This document shows positions 10,040 through 20,975 of a stretch of 64,000 nucleotides of DNA, one piece after another. The stretch is from Acanthococcus lagerstroemiae (lineage: Eukaryota; Arthropoda; Insecta; Hemiptera; Eriococcidae). Under the pieces are notes generated by a model. It worked only from the letters and a program-made list of their open reading frames with translations, did no database searches and had not been told where the DNA came from. The stretch lies in contig CM063113.1 of the NCBI GenBank assembly GCA_031841125.1, positions 45,228,197 through 45,292,196 on the forward strand. The letters are read 5' to 3'. Within the stretch, counting starts at the first letter, position 1. Every line of letters starts with the position of its first letter. Position numbers and translations under genes: made by a program.

Positions 10040-10525
10040 CAGTGATTCACTCATGCACTCAGTCACTTGCTTACTTATTTAGTGATTCGCTCACTTACTC
10101 AGTCATTCCTTTATTCTCTAATTCAGTTATTCATTCACTTCGTCACTCCGTCACTCGCTTACTTATTCAGTTATTCTCGCAGTTATTCAATCACTCACTC
10201 AGTGATTCAGTGATTCACTCAGTCACTCGTTTATTTATTGAGTTATTCACTCAGTTACTCCGTCACTCACTCAATGAATCAGTAATTCACTTAGTCATTC
10301 ACTTACTCAGTGCCTCAGTCATTCACTCAGTTACTTGCTTACTTATTCAGTTATTCGCTCGCTCACTCAATCACGTACTCAGTGACTCAGTGATTCACTC
10401 AGTTACTTACTTATTCAGTTATTCACACAGTTACGCAATCACTTACTCAGTGATTCACTAAGTCACTCGCTTACTCATTTAGTGATTCACTCAATTATTC
10501 ACTCACTTACTTAGTTATTCACTAA
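10040..10525 (+). repeat. CACTCAGT-type minisatellite
   Basis: About 485 bp of imperfect units such as TCACTCAGTCACTCGCTTACTTATTCAGTTATT, built on a four-base rhythm (xACT / xAGT). It keeps one frame open for 159 codons (9982-10461) because the unit rarely makes a stop. The translation is a Ser/His/Leu/Phe repeat without codon structure, so I do not call a gene. Confidence 0.8.
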
Positions 10526-10552
10526 TTCTGTAATGTATTTGGTCCTGGTGAA

Positions 10553-10842
10553 TATTCGGGCCGTACATATCCGTCACAGCGCGTCGCTATTAAGTCTAAG
10601 AGATAAGTAGCAAAAGGTAAATCTATACATTTTCCCCATCAATGTACATATTCATTAAAGTACAAATATCTCGAAAATTAAGACGTTTTTGAAGTATTTA
10701 AAGAGAAACGAATTTTTCGAACAAAGAATTTTCTTTCGATTAAAACTATTTTTATACCTAGATTCCAAAATTTTGCTACATCAAAAACTTCATCTTTGGT
10801 CGCTAATAAGAGTAGTCGATACTAGCGCTGTACGGCCCGAAT
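10553..10842. mobile_element. MITE with TTCGGGCCGTAC termini and TA duplication
   Basis: A 286-bp insertion (10555-10840) starting TTCGGGCCGTACA and ending in its reverse complement, flanked by TA on both sides. The matching position in the other arm (about 14455-14462, GGTGAATATAGAAAAG on the minus strand) lacks it, an internal empty site. The TA duplication suggests Tc1/mariner mobilisation. The arms diverge after about 14 bp except for a second inverted pair near GTCGCTATTAAG / GTCGCTAATAAG. Confidence 0.72.
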
Positions 10843-11182
10843 AGGAGGGAAATTTAGTATGGAACAAAAGTCAAAACTCGATGTATTTTTCCCATAAGAA
10901 CGAAAGGGAACTTCTGGCACGGATTTCCCTCATCCGATCGACAGGAAACTTTGTAGATTTTTTTTTTATTTGATTTGATTTTATTGGAATCAAGTTAGAA
11001 GAAAAATCAGAGGAAATTCAGTAAAAGATAACCAAGAGTAAACAACGACTAACTCAATGTGTAAAGGAAGTTGTGTGTTCCTTTCAAGTATTTCTAACAT
11101 ACCCTCCCAGAATAGGGTATGCTCATGTGCGCAAATGTGAGTGCTTGGGGGATAAGGTTCCAATCTGCATTTGCAGGGACAA

Positions 11183-11536
11183 AACTATGGGGAGAAGGAG
11201 GGGGGGAAACACCCCCTATAATGAGGCAGTCAGAAAATTTTGAAACTGTTTACTTGAATTTTTCATTTGCTAAGAACGTTTGTTTGTTCATTATTTTTAT
11301 TATTTTTTTTTTCAATTAAAAAATATTTTCACTAAAAAATCAGCGAATTTCCAAATTTTTAGAAAATTTTGTCGGCAAATTTTTAGTTAAAAGAAAATAC
11401 CTGTCGGCAAATTTTCCTTCCCCCCCCCCCCACTGAAAGTCAAGTTTCGCCTCTGAATGGACAGTTTCAGAATTTGCCAACTGCCTAGTTCTTGGGGGGG
11501 GGGGGAGGGATGACACTCCCATAGTTTCGTCCCTGA
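11183..11536. mobile_element. hAT-like MITE copy in left arm
   Basis: Starts CAGGGACAAAACTATGGGG and ends CCCATAGTTTCGTCCCTG, a clear inverted pair of about 18 bp. The inside holds two more family-like pieces joined near 11455 (TTTCGCCTCTG), so it may be a dimer. G-runs and C-runs of 9-13 bases occur at 11412-11424 and 11497-11508. No matching 8-bp flanks were found. Confidence 0.5.
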
Positions 11537-11545
11537 GACCTCTAT

Positions 11546-13487
11546 ACGAAAACGTGAAATCGTATTCAATTCCTTATCGAGGAACTTTTCGAACACTTCA
11601 TACACGAATAGTTTTCCGTATCACACGTAGTCATTCGCTGACTAAGCACAAACCTCTACCGCACAACCAGAAACTTATACGGGAACTAAGAGATGTATAC
11701 TCTCAGACTCTCGTGTACAACTGTCTCCACTCTCGTGAAATGATCAACCTCTGCGTCCGCAATCGTCTATACCAGACGTCATCATTATCGTCCCTATTTC
11801 TCGGCTTGAAATGCTGTCGCTGTCCGTGTCTACCTATGTGTACGTATATACATCCTATATAATACGAATAAACTCTTCAAATTCGAACTCGAAACAAACG
11901 TTATTTTCATTCGTCACGACCTCTTCACATTGTCACATCACATCACAAATTTATACATCTCGGTATAAAGTAATCCGTCTCCGTCCCATTAGATATATGT
12001 TTGCGGTTTTCGAGAGCTCCGTTCCCGCGCGCCACTCCCGGGCGGCGACGGACGCCCAGTCGAACCGTTCGACTTGGGTACGCGGTCCCGGACGCCGGAC
12101 CGGATTTTTGCGAACGTCTCTCGATTTACGACTGCGTTCGCCGATGATAGGGACTAGCCTGTGTCGAAGACGGTTGCCGCATTTGCGGTAAATTGTAACG
12201 CATCTAAATAATTAGTATTCGACGGACGTTCAAACGTATAATTTATGCCTACCGGTTTCGGAGGAAGAAGACTTCGTTCCGAAATGTAGAGCCAAGTACT
12301 CGCGGGTTCCTACAATACACATGTACATGCGAGTACATGCGCACACATATGTAAACGTAAACACACCGACTATATACAGAACAGATGGCATATTATTAAT
12401 CCTAACCGAAATTTCGTATTTTATCATTGCTACGTGTGTACACACTTCGGTAAAAGGAAGAAGAGAAAACCGAACATGCAAATGGGTGGAATGCTGATCG
12501 GCAATCCGGGGTAGCAGCGTCTCGGCCGAGTCCTCCTTGGAACCCTCTCAGATACCAAATAACCCTTTTTTTTTCTCTCTCTCCTCCGGAGAAACCCGGA
12601 GAGACACAGATGCAGCTGATCTTATATATAACAATTGCCAACACGCCAATCCAATATCATGCAAATTAACAGGCGAACAATATTTGGTGGTGTAAAAGGC
12701 TGAAACGTATGCAAATCTGCACGAATATATTCGTTATGTTTACCGTGGACGGTACTCGAAATATCGATACAAAATAATAAGCCTCTTTTCTCGGGCCCCG
12801 GATTTTGTAAGTGCTAAGAATATTTTCGGGGCGACCGGGCGCAGATTACGCCGATTAACATAAACACTCGCTTTATAATTCGATAATTTTCGCATTTAAA
12901 TTATCGGCGCCCGACCATGAATGCCCAGGTTCCCGAGCCGCTCCGCTCCGTCCCCGTTCGTGGTCTTCTCTGGTGCTCCCCCCGGTAGCCCGAAACGGCG
13001 ATGCTGTATCGGGCTCTTGTCAGACGCCGATTTATTGCGGTGTTCGCGACTTTTTCTCACCATAAACTTGTCAATTCTGGTAATCTATCGACTCGCGAGC
13101 CAGTTTCCGCCTTATTTACGAAAGCCTTTTATCGTGAGCATATCTTTTTTCCACGTTATCTTACGCGCGTTTTATTACGCAAATTATTACGATAGAACTA
13201 TTATATTGTGAATCGTGTATAGGTATTATATTCTTACAGGGTGCACGACCCAATGAGTTTCCACCGTTGGGTACCTTTTGGTTTATCCAACCGTATATGC
13301 GTCGAAATGATAATCAAACGGAAAACTAATTAAAGGAGATTTAGATTTCCGTTTTTCGGCTTTTCCTTACTTTTATTTCAACTTCGTTGAATTCGAATAA
13401 TTTCGTCGACTAATCCAGACGCGAGGTGATGGTCACTATGTGCATGTACCTCGTTAATTCAGTCTTCTCGTACGACGCTGATTATTA
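11546..13487. other. Spacer between the arms; CpG-rich, no gene called
   Basis: Between the inverted arms. From about 11900 to 13440 the sequence is visibly richer in CpG and poorer in A/T runs than the transposon-derived DNA. Open frames exist (for example 11811-12191 and 12921-13211, plus strand), but none has a recognisable domain or convincing codon use. I saw no repeat partner for this stretch. It could be older single-copy host sequence. Confidence 0.45.
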
Positions 13488-15052
13488 ATGAACAGAGTCC
13501 ACAGAGACGAAATTTGACTGATAGAGAAGAAAAATTTGCAGACAAATATTTTTTGAAAACTAAAAATTCGCTGACAAAATTTTTTTTAATTTGAAAATTT
13601 GCCGATTTCTTAATCAAAATATTTTTTAATCGAAAAATAAATAGATAAACAAACAAACAAACGTTCAAAATTCAAATGAACAGTTTCAAAATTTGCCAAC
13701 TACCAAATTATTGGGCATGTTTCACCTCCTCTCCCCCTCATAGTTTCATCCCTTGTAAATGCAGATTGGAACCTTATCCCCTCAACCAGGAGTGGCAAGT
13801 TGGATGTAGCAGGCGTGCAAGTGCTACACACGGGAACATTTTTGCTACACTCAGGAAAATTAGAAAAAAACTCTGCTACACTCTGAAAAATCAAAATTTT
13901 GCACCACACCTTACAGAAAAAAATAGAAAAAGTTTACAAATATTTTGATTTGATGATAATTAATTTGATGTTTTAAGTGCTTTTTATTACGATACATAAA
14001 GTCATAAGCATAAGCCTTTCTGTAGAAGGTTGATTCTTAAAACGTTGAAAAAAAAAATTCAATGGGGGGGAGAAGGTAGGCGTTTCTTGGTCAATCTTTG
14101 AAAAAAATTTATTTTGTATCATGCTACACACGGGAAAATCAAAACTTGCCACCCCTGCCCCCAGCACCCACATTTGCGCACATGAGCATACCCTAGTCTG
14201 GAAAGATGTTACTGAGAATACTTGAGAGAAACATACGAAACTTCCTTTACACATTAAGCTGGTCGTTATTTATTTTCTTCTGAATTTCCTTTGAATCGTC
14301 TCCTAAATTGGTTCCAATAAAATCAAAAAAAAAAAAAAAAACCTACAAAGTTTCAGGTCGATTGGATTAGAGGAATCCGTACCACAAGCTCCCTTTCGTT
14401 CTAATGGGAAAAACACATATAGAGTTTCAACTTTTATTCCAGACTAAACTTCTTTTCTATATTCACCAAGACCAAAGCCCGTAAATTAAACAATAGAATA
14501 TTTGCTATCGGCTTCAGCTAGTTTTTGCTTTCAACTTTTAGATTTTAATACAATGTTCAACTTTGTCAAATTCCAGGCTCTAGATCAAACAGAGATTCTA
14601 GTAAAAACAGAATAGTCATTGAAATTCGAAATTCAACGTTGGCTACCGACTTTCTGATTTTCGAAATGTCTTCCACATTTCAGCTTTGTTTCAATATTTC
14701 AGATAACGTTCAATACTCAGCTTGAAACCTTCGGCTTTTGACTGACTAGTCACTGACAGGGGTCCAGCCAGGGTGCTCCATTTTCACAAACGAAATATGA
14801 CTTTCAGTTTGAGGAGGTGGAGATGAAAAATTTGCTGACAGATATTTTTTGAAAACTAAAACCTCGCCGACAAAATTTAAAAAAAATTAAAACTTTGCCA
14901 ATTTTCAATTGAAAAAAGTAAAAGAAACAAACAAACATGCATAAAAAATGAAAAATTCAAATGAACAGTTTCAAAATTTGCCGACTGCTAAATTATAGGA
15001 GAGGGAGGGGGTCAACCCGCTACACCCCTACAGAGTTATCCCTGAGAGTCAG
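13488..15052 (-). repeat. Right arm of large inverted repeat
   Basis: Reverse-complement partner of 9328-11455. It carries a hAT-like MITE (13787-14157) that the left arm lacks, and lacks the minisatellite and TA-flanked MITE of the left arm. A 17-base A-run lies near 14326-14342. The arms therefore separated before these three events. Confidence 0.7.
13779..14165. mobile_element. hAT MITE, CAGGAGTGGCAAG termini
   Basis: The insertion 13787-14157 (371 bp) begins CAGGAGTGGCAAGTT and ends AACTTGCCACCCCTG, a 14-of-15 inverted pair with the hAT-like CAG...CTG ends. Flanks CCCTCAAC (13779-13786) and CCCCCAGC (14158-14165) match at 6 of 8 sites. The left arm (about 11147-11155) is the empty site. 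Subterminal motifs GCTACACACGGGAA occur near both ends, as is usual for hAT transposase-binding sites. Confidence 0.8.
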
Positions 15053-15189
15053 TTACTCAGTGACCAGAAGCAGTGGCGACGGAGACATAGGTCCGAGGTA
15101 GCACTTGCTACCTCACTCGTCAGGTAAGGGCGCCAAATATTGCCCACTGTAAAATTTCGTCTGTTGATAGCACGATCTGGCGGCCAATT
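15053..15189. other. Short spacer
   Basis: No gene. It contains CAGTGGCGACGGAGAC at 15070, which resembles a hAT terminus, but I found no partner end. Confidence 0.4.
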
Positions 15190-15353
15190 ACGGTACTCAG
15201 GGCCGCCAAGAGCCAAACCGGGGCCCGGGGGAAAAATATGCGGGCCTACACTGAGATTATTTGCTCGTAAAAAGGCATATTTTTTATTTGATAGTTATAA
15301 TTTCTGTGACTCTGCGGGCCACCCTCCCCCCTCTCGGCGGCCCCGACGGTACT
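15190..15353. mobile_element. 148-bp hAT MITE with perfect 8-bp TSD
   Basis: The insertion 15198-15345 starts CAGGGCCGCCAAGAG and ends CTCTCGGCGGCCCCG (inverted, 13 of 15). It is flanked by identical 8-bp copies ACGGTACT (15190-15197 and 15346-15353). The perfect duplication makes it one of the youngest insertions here. Its inside is too short to code. Confidence 0.88.
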
Positions 15354-15796
15354 AGGGGTGTGTTTTGTTGATATTATTTGATATTGTAGAGATCGGCATC
15401 CTCCAAAGACCGAAGAAATAAAAGTTATCACAGAAAATCAGTATTTGAAGTTGAAAATTTTTTTAGCGTTCTAGAAAAATCTGATTTGAGAAAATTTAAG
15501 CACTTGAAAAAATTCTACGATCAGTTTTACGGGACTGTAATTATCTAAAGTATTAGGTTTAGGTAAATTTTTTCACAGCTTTCGTAATTTTTGTATTTTT
15601 CCCCTTGAATTTTTCGTAAAGAATTGTGAAGTTTCCTAATATTGCCCGCAACAGGGTCCCTAATATCGCCCACTTTGGAATTTACTGATATACTGTATTT
15701 TTAGGGCAAAATGTCCTCAAATAATGCCAAAAGACATTATTGGTCAGAAAAGCAAATGGGCTAGCATCAAATATCCAGCTTTGAGTATGTAAGTAT
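15354..15796. other. No gene recognised
   Basis: AT-rich sequence with no frame or repeat I can assign. The phrase AATATxGCCCACT recurs at 15135-15150 and 15660-15675, which may mark the ends of a small insertion. Confidence 0.4.
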
Positions 15797-16997
15797 ATGC
15801 TGGAATTCCTCCTCTCTCTTACCGCCGAATACAATTCACTGCCAAACTTCTCATTACAACAGCAAACAGCCCTAATCTTCCTGCCTATGAGTATCTCTTC
15901 AACCCTTCAAACTACGCCCCTATTCCTAAATCCTCACTGCACTTACGTTCACACACTGAAGGGACACTGTCCCGTACCTTCCCCTACAATTCATACATCA
16001 CCCCTACCCTGGTTGCCAAACCTTCCTCTATGCAATTTCGAACTTACAGAATTCCCTAAAAAATCTACTAACCCCTACGTTTCTCGGACACATTTGCAGG
16101 AAATTCTGGACCGCTTTCCTGACCGTATCCTATGCTTCGTTGATGGTTCAAAGTACAACACTGCTACTACACTCCTTCCGACTTAAAAACACAGCTTCCA
16201 TCTACGCCGCCAAACTCCATGCCATCCTATAGTATCTAGTCACGAGCTCCTCGCTCGAAGACCCACCCACCTCCACCCACTATCTGGTCCTCTCAGATTC
16301 ACTTTCCTCCTTAAGGTCTATTTCTGATCGTCTTTCAACGCACGCTCTCGTCCAACGCATCCATCTCATTCTCCATCTCATTTCCTTCACCACCAAGAGC
16401 ATTTCACTCATCTGGATCCCAAGCCATATTGGTATGCCAGGAAATGAGGCAGTTGATCAGGCAGCACAGCAAGCTACACAGCTCCCATATATCACTCGTC
16501 ACCTTCCGATCTCAACAGATCTCACTTCCGCCATTCGCCAGTCCATTTTGCGTAAGTGATTCAAAGAGTGGCGGCATCAAGCCTCTCGGCACAACAAGTT
16601 CTCACAAATCAAGCTTACACCTGTCCCTTGGTCAACGTCCTAACGTACCTCCCGCCGCGAGGAAGATATCATCACCCGCCTCAGGACTGGACATACACGC
16701 CTCACACATACGCATCTTTCACTAACCTCTATCCCATCAACTGCCCACACTGTGAAGATGAATACCCTCTGACCGTGGACCACACCTCTTCTCATGCCCC
16801 TCCATCACCTGCCTTCGTTACTCTCACCACGTCCTCCATAGTCGAATTTTGGCCTTCTCCAACTCCCACAAGCACATAAACAATACCCTCACCTACCTTT
16901 CCGCTGCTGGATACCTCTGCGACATATAGACAACAACCTTCTACGAGCCCATAGCCCGAGAGTGTAGCTCCGTGGCTCGATAATAATAATAATAAAA
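15797..16997 (+). pseudogene. I-type LINE 3' end with RNase H
   Basis: Frames joined by frameshifts read as the C-terminus of an I/Jockey-type ORF2. An upstream Pro/Leu-rich linker is followed by the RNase H domain: CFVDGSK (first Asp, 16136), YAAKLHAI (the usual Glu is Lys), VLSDSLSS (Asp, about 16290) and IWIPSHIGMPGNEAVDQAA (final Asp, about 16410-16470). Then comes the RTGHTRLTH block and a CCHC-like knuckle (NCPHCE...LTVDHLFSCP, about 16738-16800). After the stop the element ends in a TAA-repeat tail (16981-16997), the hallmark 3' end of I elements. The RT domain is missing, so it is 5'-truncated, and the RNase H lacks one catalytic residue. Not functional. Confidence 0.85.
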
Positions 16998-18661
16998 AAA
17001 CAAAAAAAAAAACATTAAAAATGATCAAAAAATGACCAGAACTGGAGACCATTTGAAATTTTTTCCTTCTTTTTTGTGCTTTTCTCCTTACCACTACTCA
17101 TCGTTATGTATTTTCAACCCCCCAACTGACGAGCTAAAGTTGCGTTGGAAGTTTTTGCTTAATCTGCCGGTAAATTCAATTTCAATTTTGTTTTTTTACA
17201 CTGCACAGCGAGAACATAAAATAAAGGAAAAAATAATTTTCTTCATAATCAGCAGAATTTCTAGAATTTGAAGCAGAAATTTCCCCAAAAATAACTTGAA
17301 TGACCATTTTAGGGGGGAAATGACCAAAAATGACCTTAATTGACTTAAAACGGGAAAAATGCATAAGTGGTCGCCCTGTATTTGAGGTGAATTAGGAGAA
17401 TGAGAAAGTGATGCGGAAGTTAAATAAAAATTTTCAAAATGGGGATTTCAGAGGTCAAATTCATACATCGTAAACAGCATTCATTTTCTGTTCATAAGAT
17501 TTGAACAGCACCACAGCCAAAGCATAATCAAGGACTCGGTTATCTGGCGCCAAGTACTGGTACGAGAGCGGAAGAGATTCAGACGTTTTTAGATGGATGT
17601 CCGAGGCCATTCATGTGTAAGAAATGGATCGGTATTATGCGTGTTTGAGACTGATGTAGTGGCTGTACGAGAAAAAAGAGGTTAGGGATACATATAAGGA
17701 AAATGAACAGTTGAGCCCGAGCAATGGCCTTTTCCTGCGGTTGATTCTTGAGCTGAAATTCGCCTCTGGATCTGAAACGCGGACACTCCTGGACTTTCAA
17801 AAAAGTAATGGATTCCCGGGGATATGGCAACGCATCTAAGGGAAATTGATGGTTTTTCATCTAAACAGCCTCATCAAGCCAATCACCTCTGATCAGGCAT
17901 GAGCCTTGACCACAGAGACACTTGCAGACTTTTTTCCGAGGGAGGCAGCCACTTCTAGACGCAAAACCTTTTCTCAAGAAGAATACATAACATTTTTGGG
18001 GAAATACGGTCATCTTTTGAGTTCTGGCACCTGGCAGTGACCATGCATAACCATATCTATTCATTTACTTAATTTTTATTCATCGTATCGATTACTACAA
18101 CATTGGCCAAGGACACGGAGGGTAGAAGGACTAGATTGATGGACGAAGGTCAGTGACGATTAGGAAACGGATGGCTTTGTTGGAGGAGATATCGTTGAGG
18201 ATTTGTTGAAGATTGGCAGGTAGATTGATGGATTTGCGTTTCTGGGAATAGAGAAGACATCGTTGTGACTGATTAACAGGTATTACAGATGGGAGGAGGA
18301 ATTAGTGGAATAGATGACTATGGATGAGGAGGGTATGGCTTAAGCGCAGTCTACAGATCGCATAAATATCAACAGCTTATACGATAATCCGTCTTTCGAT
18401 TTGTTGAAATCGCTCTCTTGTAATCGTAAGCGTAAAAGTGATTTGCTTTTTAGATGTAATTCCGCGCTAATTTTACTCGAAGCTGTTTTATAACGCAACT
18501 AATTTCTCGTACGTAACATCGCCCTTTCAGCGATTGATAAAACGATTACGCCGAGCACAGTTATTACAGATATTACGGGTACCATCGATCAGCGAAGGTA
18601 AACTGTAATTAAACGAACCTATCGTCATGCAGACCACGCTTATTTTTATGAACGTTATTAG
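16998..18661. other. No gene recognised; 110-bp repeat copy inside
   Basis: Contains copy 2 of the 110-bp repeat (17397-17504). Two adjacent minus-strand open frames (18064-17861 and 17860-17579) read through without similarity to anything I know. The region 18350-18660 is CpG-rich and looks different from the flanking repeats. Confidence 0.4.
17397..17504 (+). repeat. 110-bp dispersed repeat, copy 2
   Basis: Direct partner of 9095-9204 with about 85-90 percent identity by eye. Confidence 0.75.
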
Positions 18662-18835
18662 TTATTACCATCAGAGGTGTAGATAGAAACATAGTGTACA
18701 ATCACCGAAGCTTTCTGTACAGTTATCCTTCTATACTTCGGTTTCGAACCTATTCGTGACACTTCGTCTTTGAAATTTCGAAAAAAAAACTACAAACTAT
18801 ACAGTAGACCAGAGTGTAAACAATTCGTTTCAAAA
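18662..18835 (+). repeat. 175-bp dispersed repeat, copy 1
   Basis: Starts TTACCATCAGAG and matches 26405-26580 in direct orientation (shared words CTTCTATACTTC, CGAACCTATTCGTGACAC, CTTTGAAATTTCGAA). No coding potential. Confidence 0.8.
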
Positions 18836-18919
18836 TATTTCCGATTACATTTCAGTGCCTACCTTCTAGCAAAAAATTGAAAACCTAACGTAGTAAACAC
18901 GTTCCCATTTACCTATTAC

Positions 18920-20975
18920 AGACCATAAAGACAAACCCTGCTATTTTGTTGAAAATATTCACACAAAAACCCTCACAGGAAAGCCAGATTTTGAAAAAAT
19001 AATTGCAGAAGCGATGTATGTCTCTGAGAGAGAGGAATATATGGATGTCCAAAGGGAGTATGACATTCACACAAAAAATATACACGTCCAAAAATGTGAG
19101 ACGAATAAAGAAAAAGGGCGCGAGTTCGAATCCAGAACAAAAGATTTGTATCGGAAGAGCGAAGCACTTCTTGTCGAAAACAAATCTGCCACCACAAAAA
19201 TAGCAATTAGCTTACTAAACAAATGAACCAGAAAGTACACGAAAGAAGCAATAGATACAAAAAATAAGAAAACAGTTCCAGAAATACTGGAAAAGCACTA
19301 AGAACATTAAAAAACAGCTTTTCATAGGCAAAACACTGAACAATCTACATAACAGATGATAATAACCAAACGATGCAGGACAGATCCGAAATTAAAAATG
19401 CAGCCACTAAATATTACACCGAACTCTATAAAGAGCGAAACAAAAAACTGGAAACCACCGAGCTGACAGAAACTCTTTCCTGCCTAAATAAGAAACTTCT
19501 CTTCGTGGAAACAGAAATTAACAACGCAATTAAACAAAACTTTGAAAAATACAAGACCCCAGGACACGATGGTATAATATACGAATGCACAATGCACTAA
19601 ATATAAAGGCATAGGCGCCGACTCGTGGAAAATATTGGGGGGGGGGGCAGAATCAGTCGGAGCGCGGTTTTTTCTCTGATTATTTTATTGAGATGCGTCT
19701 GATATTTCAGTATTATCGATTTTAATCTTATTAGTTTTCTCTTCTTCTTTTTCTGTTTTGTTAAAAACATTAATGGTAAAATCTGTTGTAATTCTCCCAT
19801 TTCTGAGTTAAAAATATTCACCCCCTCCCCCCCCCCAAAAAAAAAATTGCCAAGTCGGCGCCTAGCAACGGTAGATCCATCAGTTCAAGTTCTCACAGAA
19901 CAACAAATACCACAAGAATGGAAACAGTCCGACATCATCTTAATATACAAGGAAGGTGACAGGCACAAGATTAGCAACTATAGATTCATCACTCCTCAGT
20001 TCAAGTTCTACTATTGCAGAAAGCTTCTCAAATGCAGTTGGACTGGGAATTAACAAAAATCTGGTAGAACAGTAATCAAAAGAACAAGCATGCTTTTAGA
20101 AGTATATTTACACTGAATTTCGAAAGAGCGAGCGGAGAAATGTATCGGAGAATAGCGAAAGCGAGAGTATGAGACGACTCCAAAAGACGACTGATCCAGG
20201 AACATCGAGTCATTGCCTAGCCGGACAATCAGGTTAAAATATCGAGGGTGAAAGATATGATGAAAAGAAAGGAAAAGATTCCTGAAAAAGAAAGAAAGAA
20301 GCGATTCCGTGTAGAGAGAAAGACTGACTTCAGGACAGGTAACAAATATACAATAAAAAACTATTAACAACAGAATTCGCGAAGTCTAAAAAAGTCGATC
20401 GGGGTGGAGAGCACTGCAATCCTAAGGGATTACACAAAAGCTTTTGATTCTATTAACCACCAATTTCTACTCAAAACACGATAAAAAATCAGGGCATACC
20501 GAAAAGACTAACCGAAATTATTACTATGTATGTACACAAATCAAGTAAGACTTATCACTCTGATCAAGGAAGTCCATATTTTTTAATTTTTTAAATATTA
20601 AAAAAGGTATGAGACAGGGAAATCCTCAATCCCCAATCCTGTTCAACTATCTATTAGAGGAGGTCAGCAATGACTGGGGGAGGGGGAGTAAAGAGATGAG
20701 GATAAATGGACAATACTTGAGTAACCTAAGGTTTGCAGACGAAAGCAAACGCCAACTGAATTAACAAAAGGAGGGCAAGCCGCAGGACTGGAGATGAACC
20801 TGGACACACAAAATTACTTTCTAACAGATATAAAGACGATTATCTGGAACTTAAGAGACCATGAATATAGCAAAAGTTCAAGAAGCAAGTTATTTAGGAC
20901 AGAGAATCAATTCGGGGGGGGGGAGACTGGACCAAGAAATTAATCGTCGGATAACACTGACCACGGAATAAGTTT
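18920..20975 (+). pseudogene. RTE-like LINE A, 5' part
   Basis: Remnants in order: a charged linker (19014-19226), the segment before RT (KYYTELYKERNKKLETTELT, 19405-19465), RT 0 (YKTPGHDGIIYE), then after a MITE at 19612-19864 RT 1-2 (WKQSDIILIYKEGDRHKISNYR), RT 3 (DYTKAFDSINH, about 20428-20462), GMRQGNPQSPILFN (about 20610), and LSNLRFADE, where the second catalytic Asp is Glu (about 20738). The thumb reads YLGQRI (about 20890) and NRRITLTT, where the coding sequence is cut by LINE B. It resumes at 22644. Many stops and frameshifts. Confidence 0.8.
19609..19867. mobile_element. MITE with TAGGCGCCGACT termini
   Basis: 253-bp insertion (19612-19864) starting TAGGCGCCGACT and ending AGTCGGCGCCTA, a perfect 12-bp inverted pair. 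It interrupts RT motif 0-1 of LINE A. The immediate flanks are GCA on both sides, so a 3-bp target duplication is likely. G-run at 19630-19639 and C-runs at 19821-19836. Confidence 0.75.

Larger units (their letters stand above)
9328..11455 (+). repeat. Left arm of large inverted repeat
   Basis: Two blocks match 13488-15052 in reverse complement. 9328-9786 pairs with 14611-15052, and 10530-11455 pairs with 13488-14478, at roughly 80-85 percent identity by eye. Between the blocks this arm holds a CACTCAGT-type minisatellite (10040-10525) and a MITE (10555-10840), both absent from the other arm. Both arms include short elements starting CAGGGGCGAAACTA or CAGGGACAAAACTATGGGG and G/C homopolymers, so part of the pairing may come from copies of one hAT-like MITE family in opposite orientation. 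The shared order of unrelated blocks suggests a true inverted duplication. Confidence 0.7.

Noticed and set aside
9982..10461. 159-codon open frame
   Set aside because: It is a by-product of the CACTCAGT-type minisatellite; no codon signature, and the start lies outside the repeat by chance.
17579..18064. Two abutting minus-strand frames as a gene
   Set aside because: Separated by a stop, no recognisable motif, cysteine/lysine content not in a known pattern.
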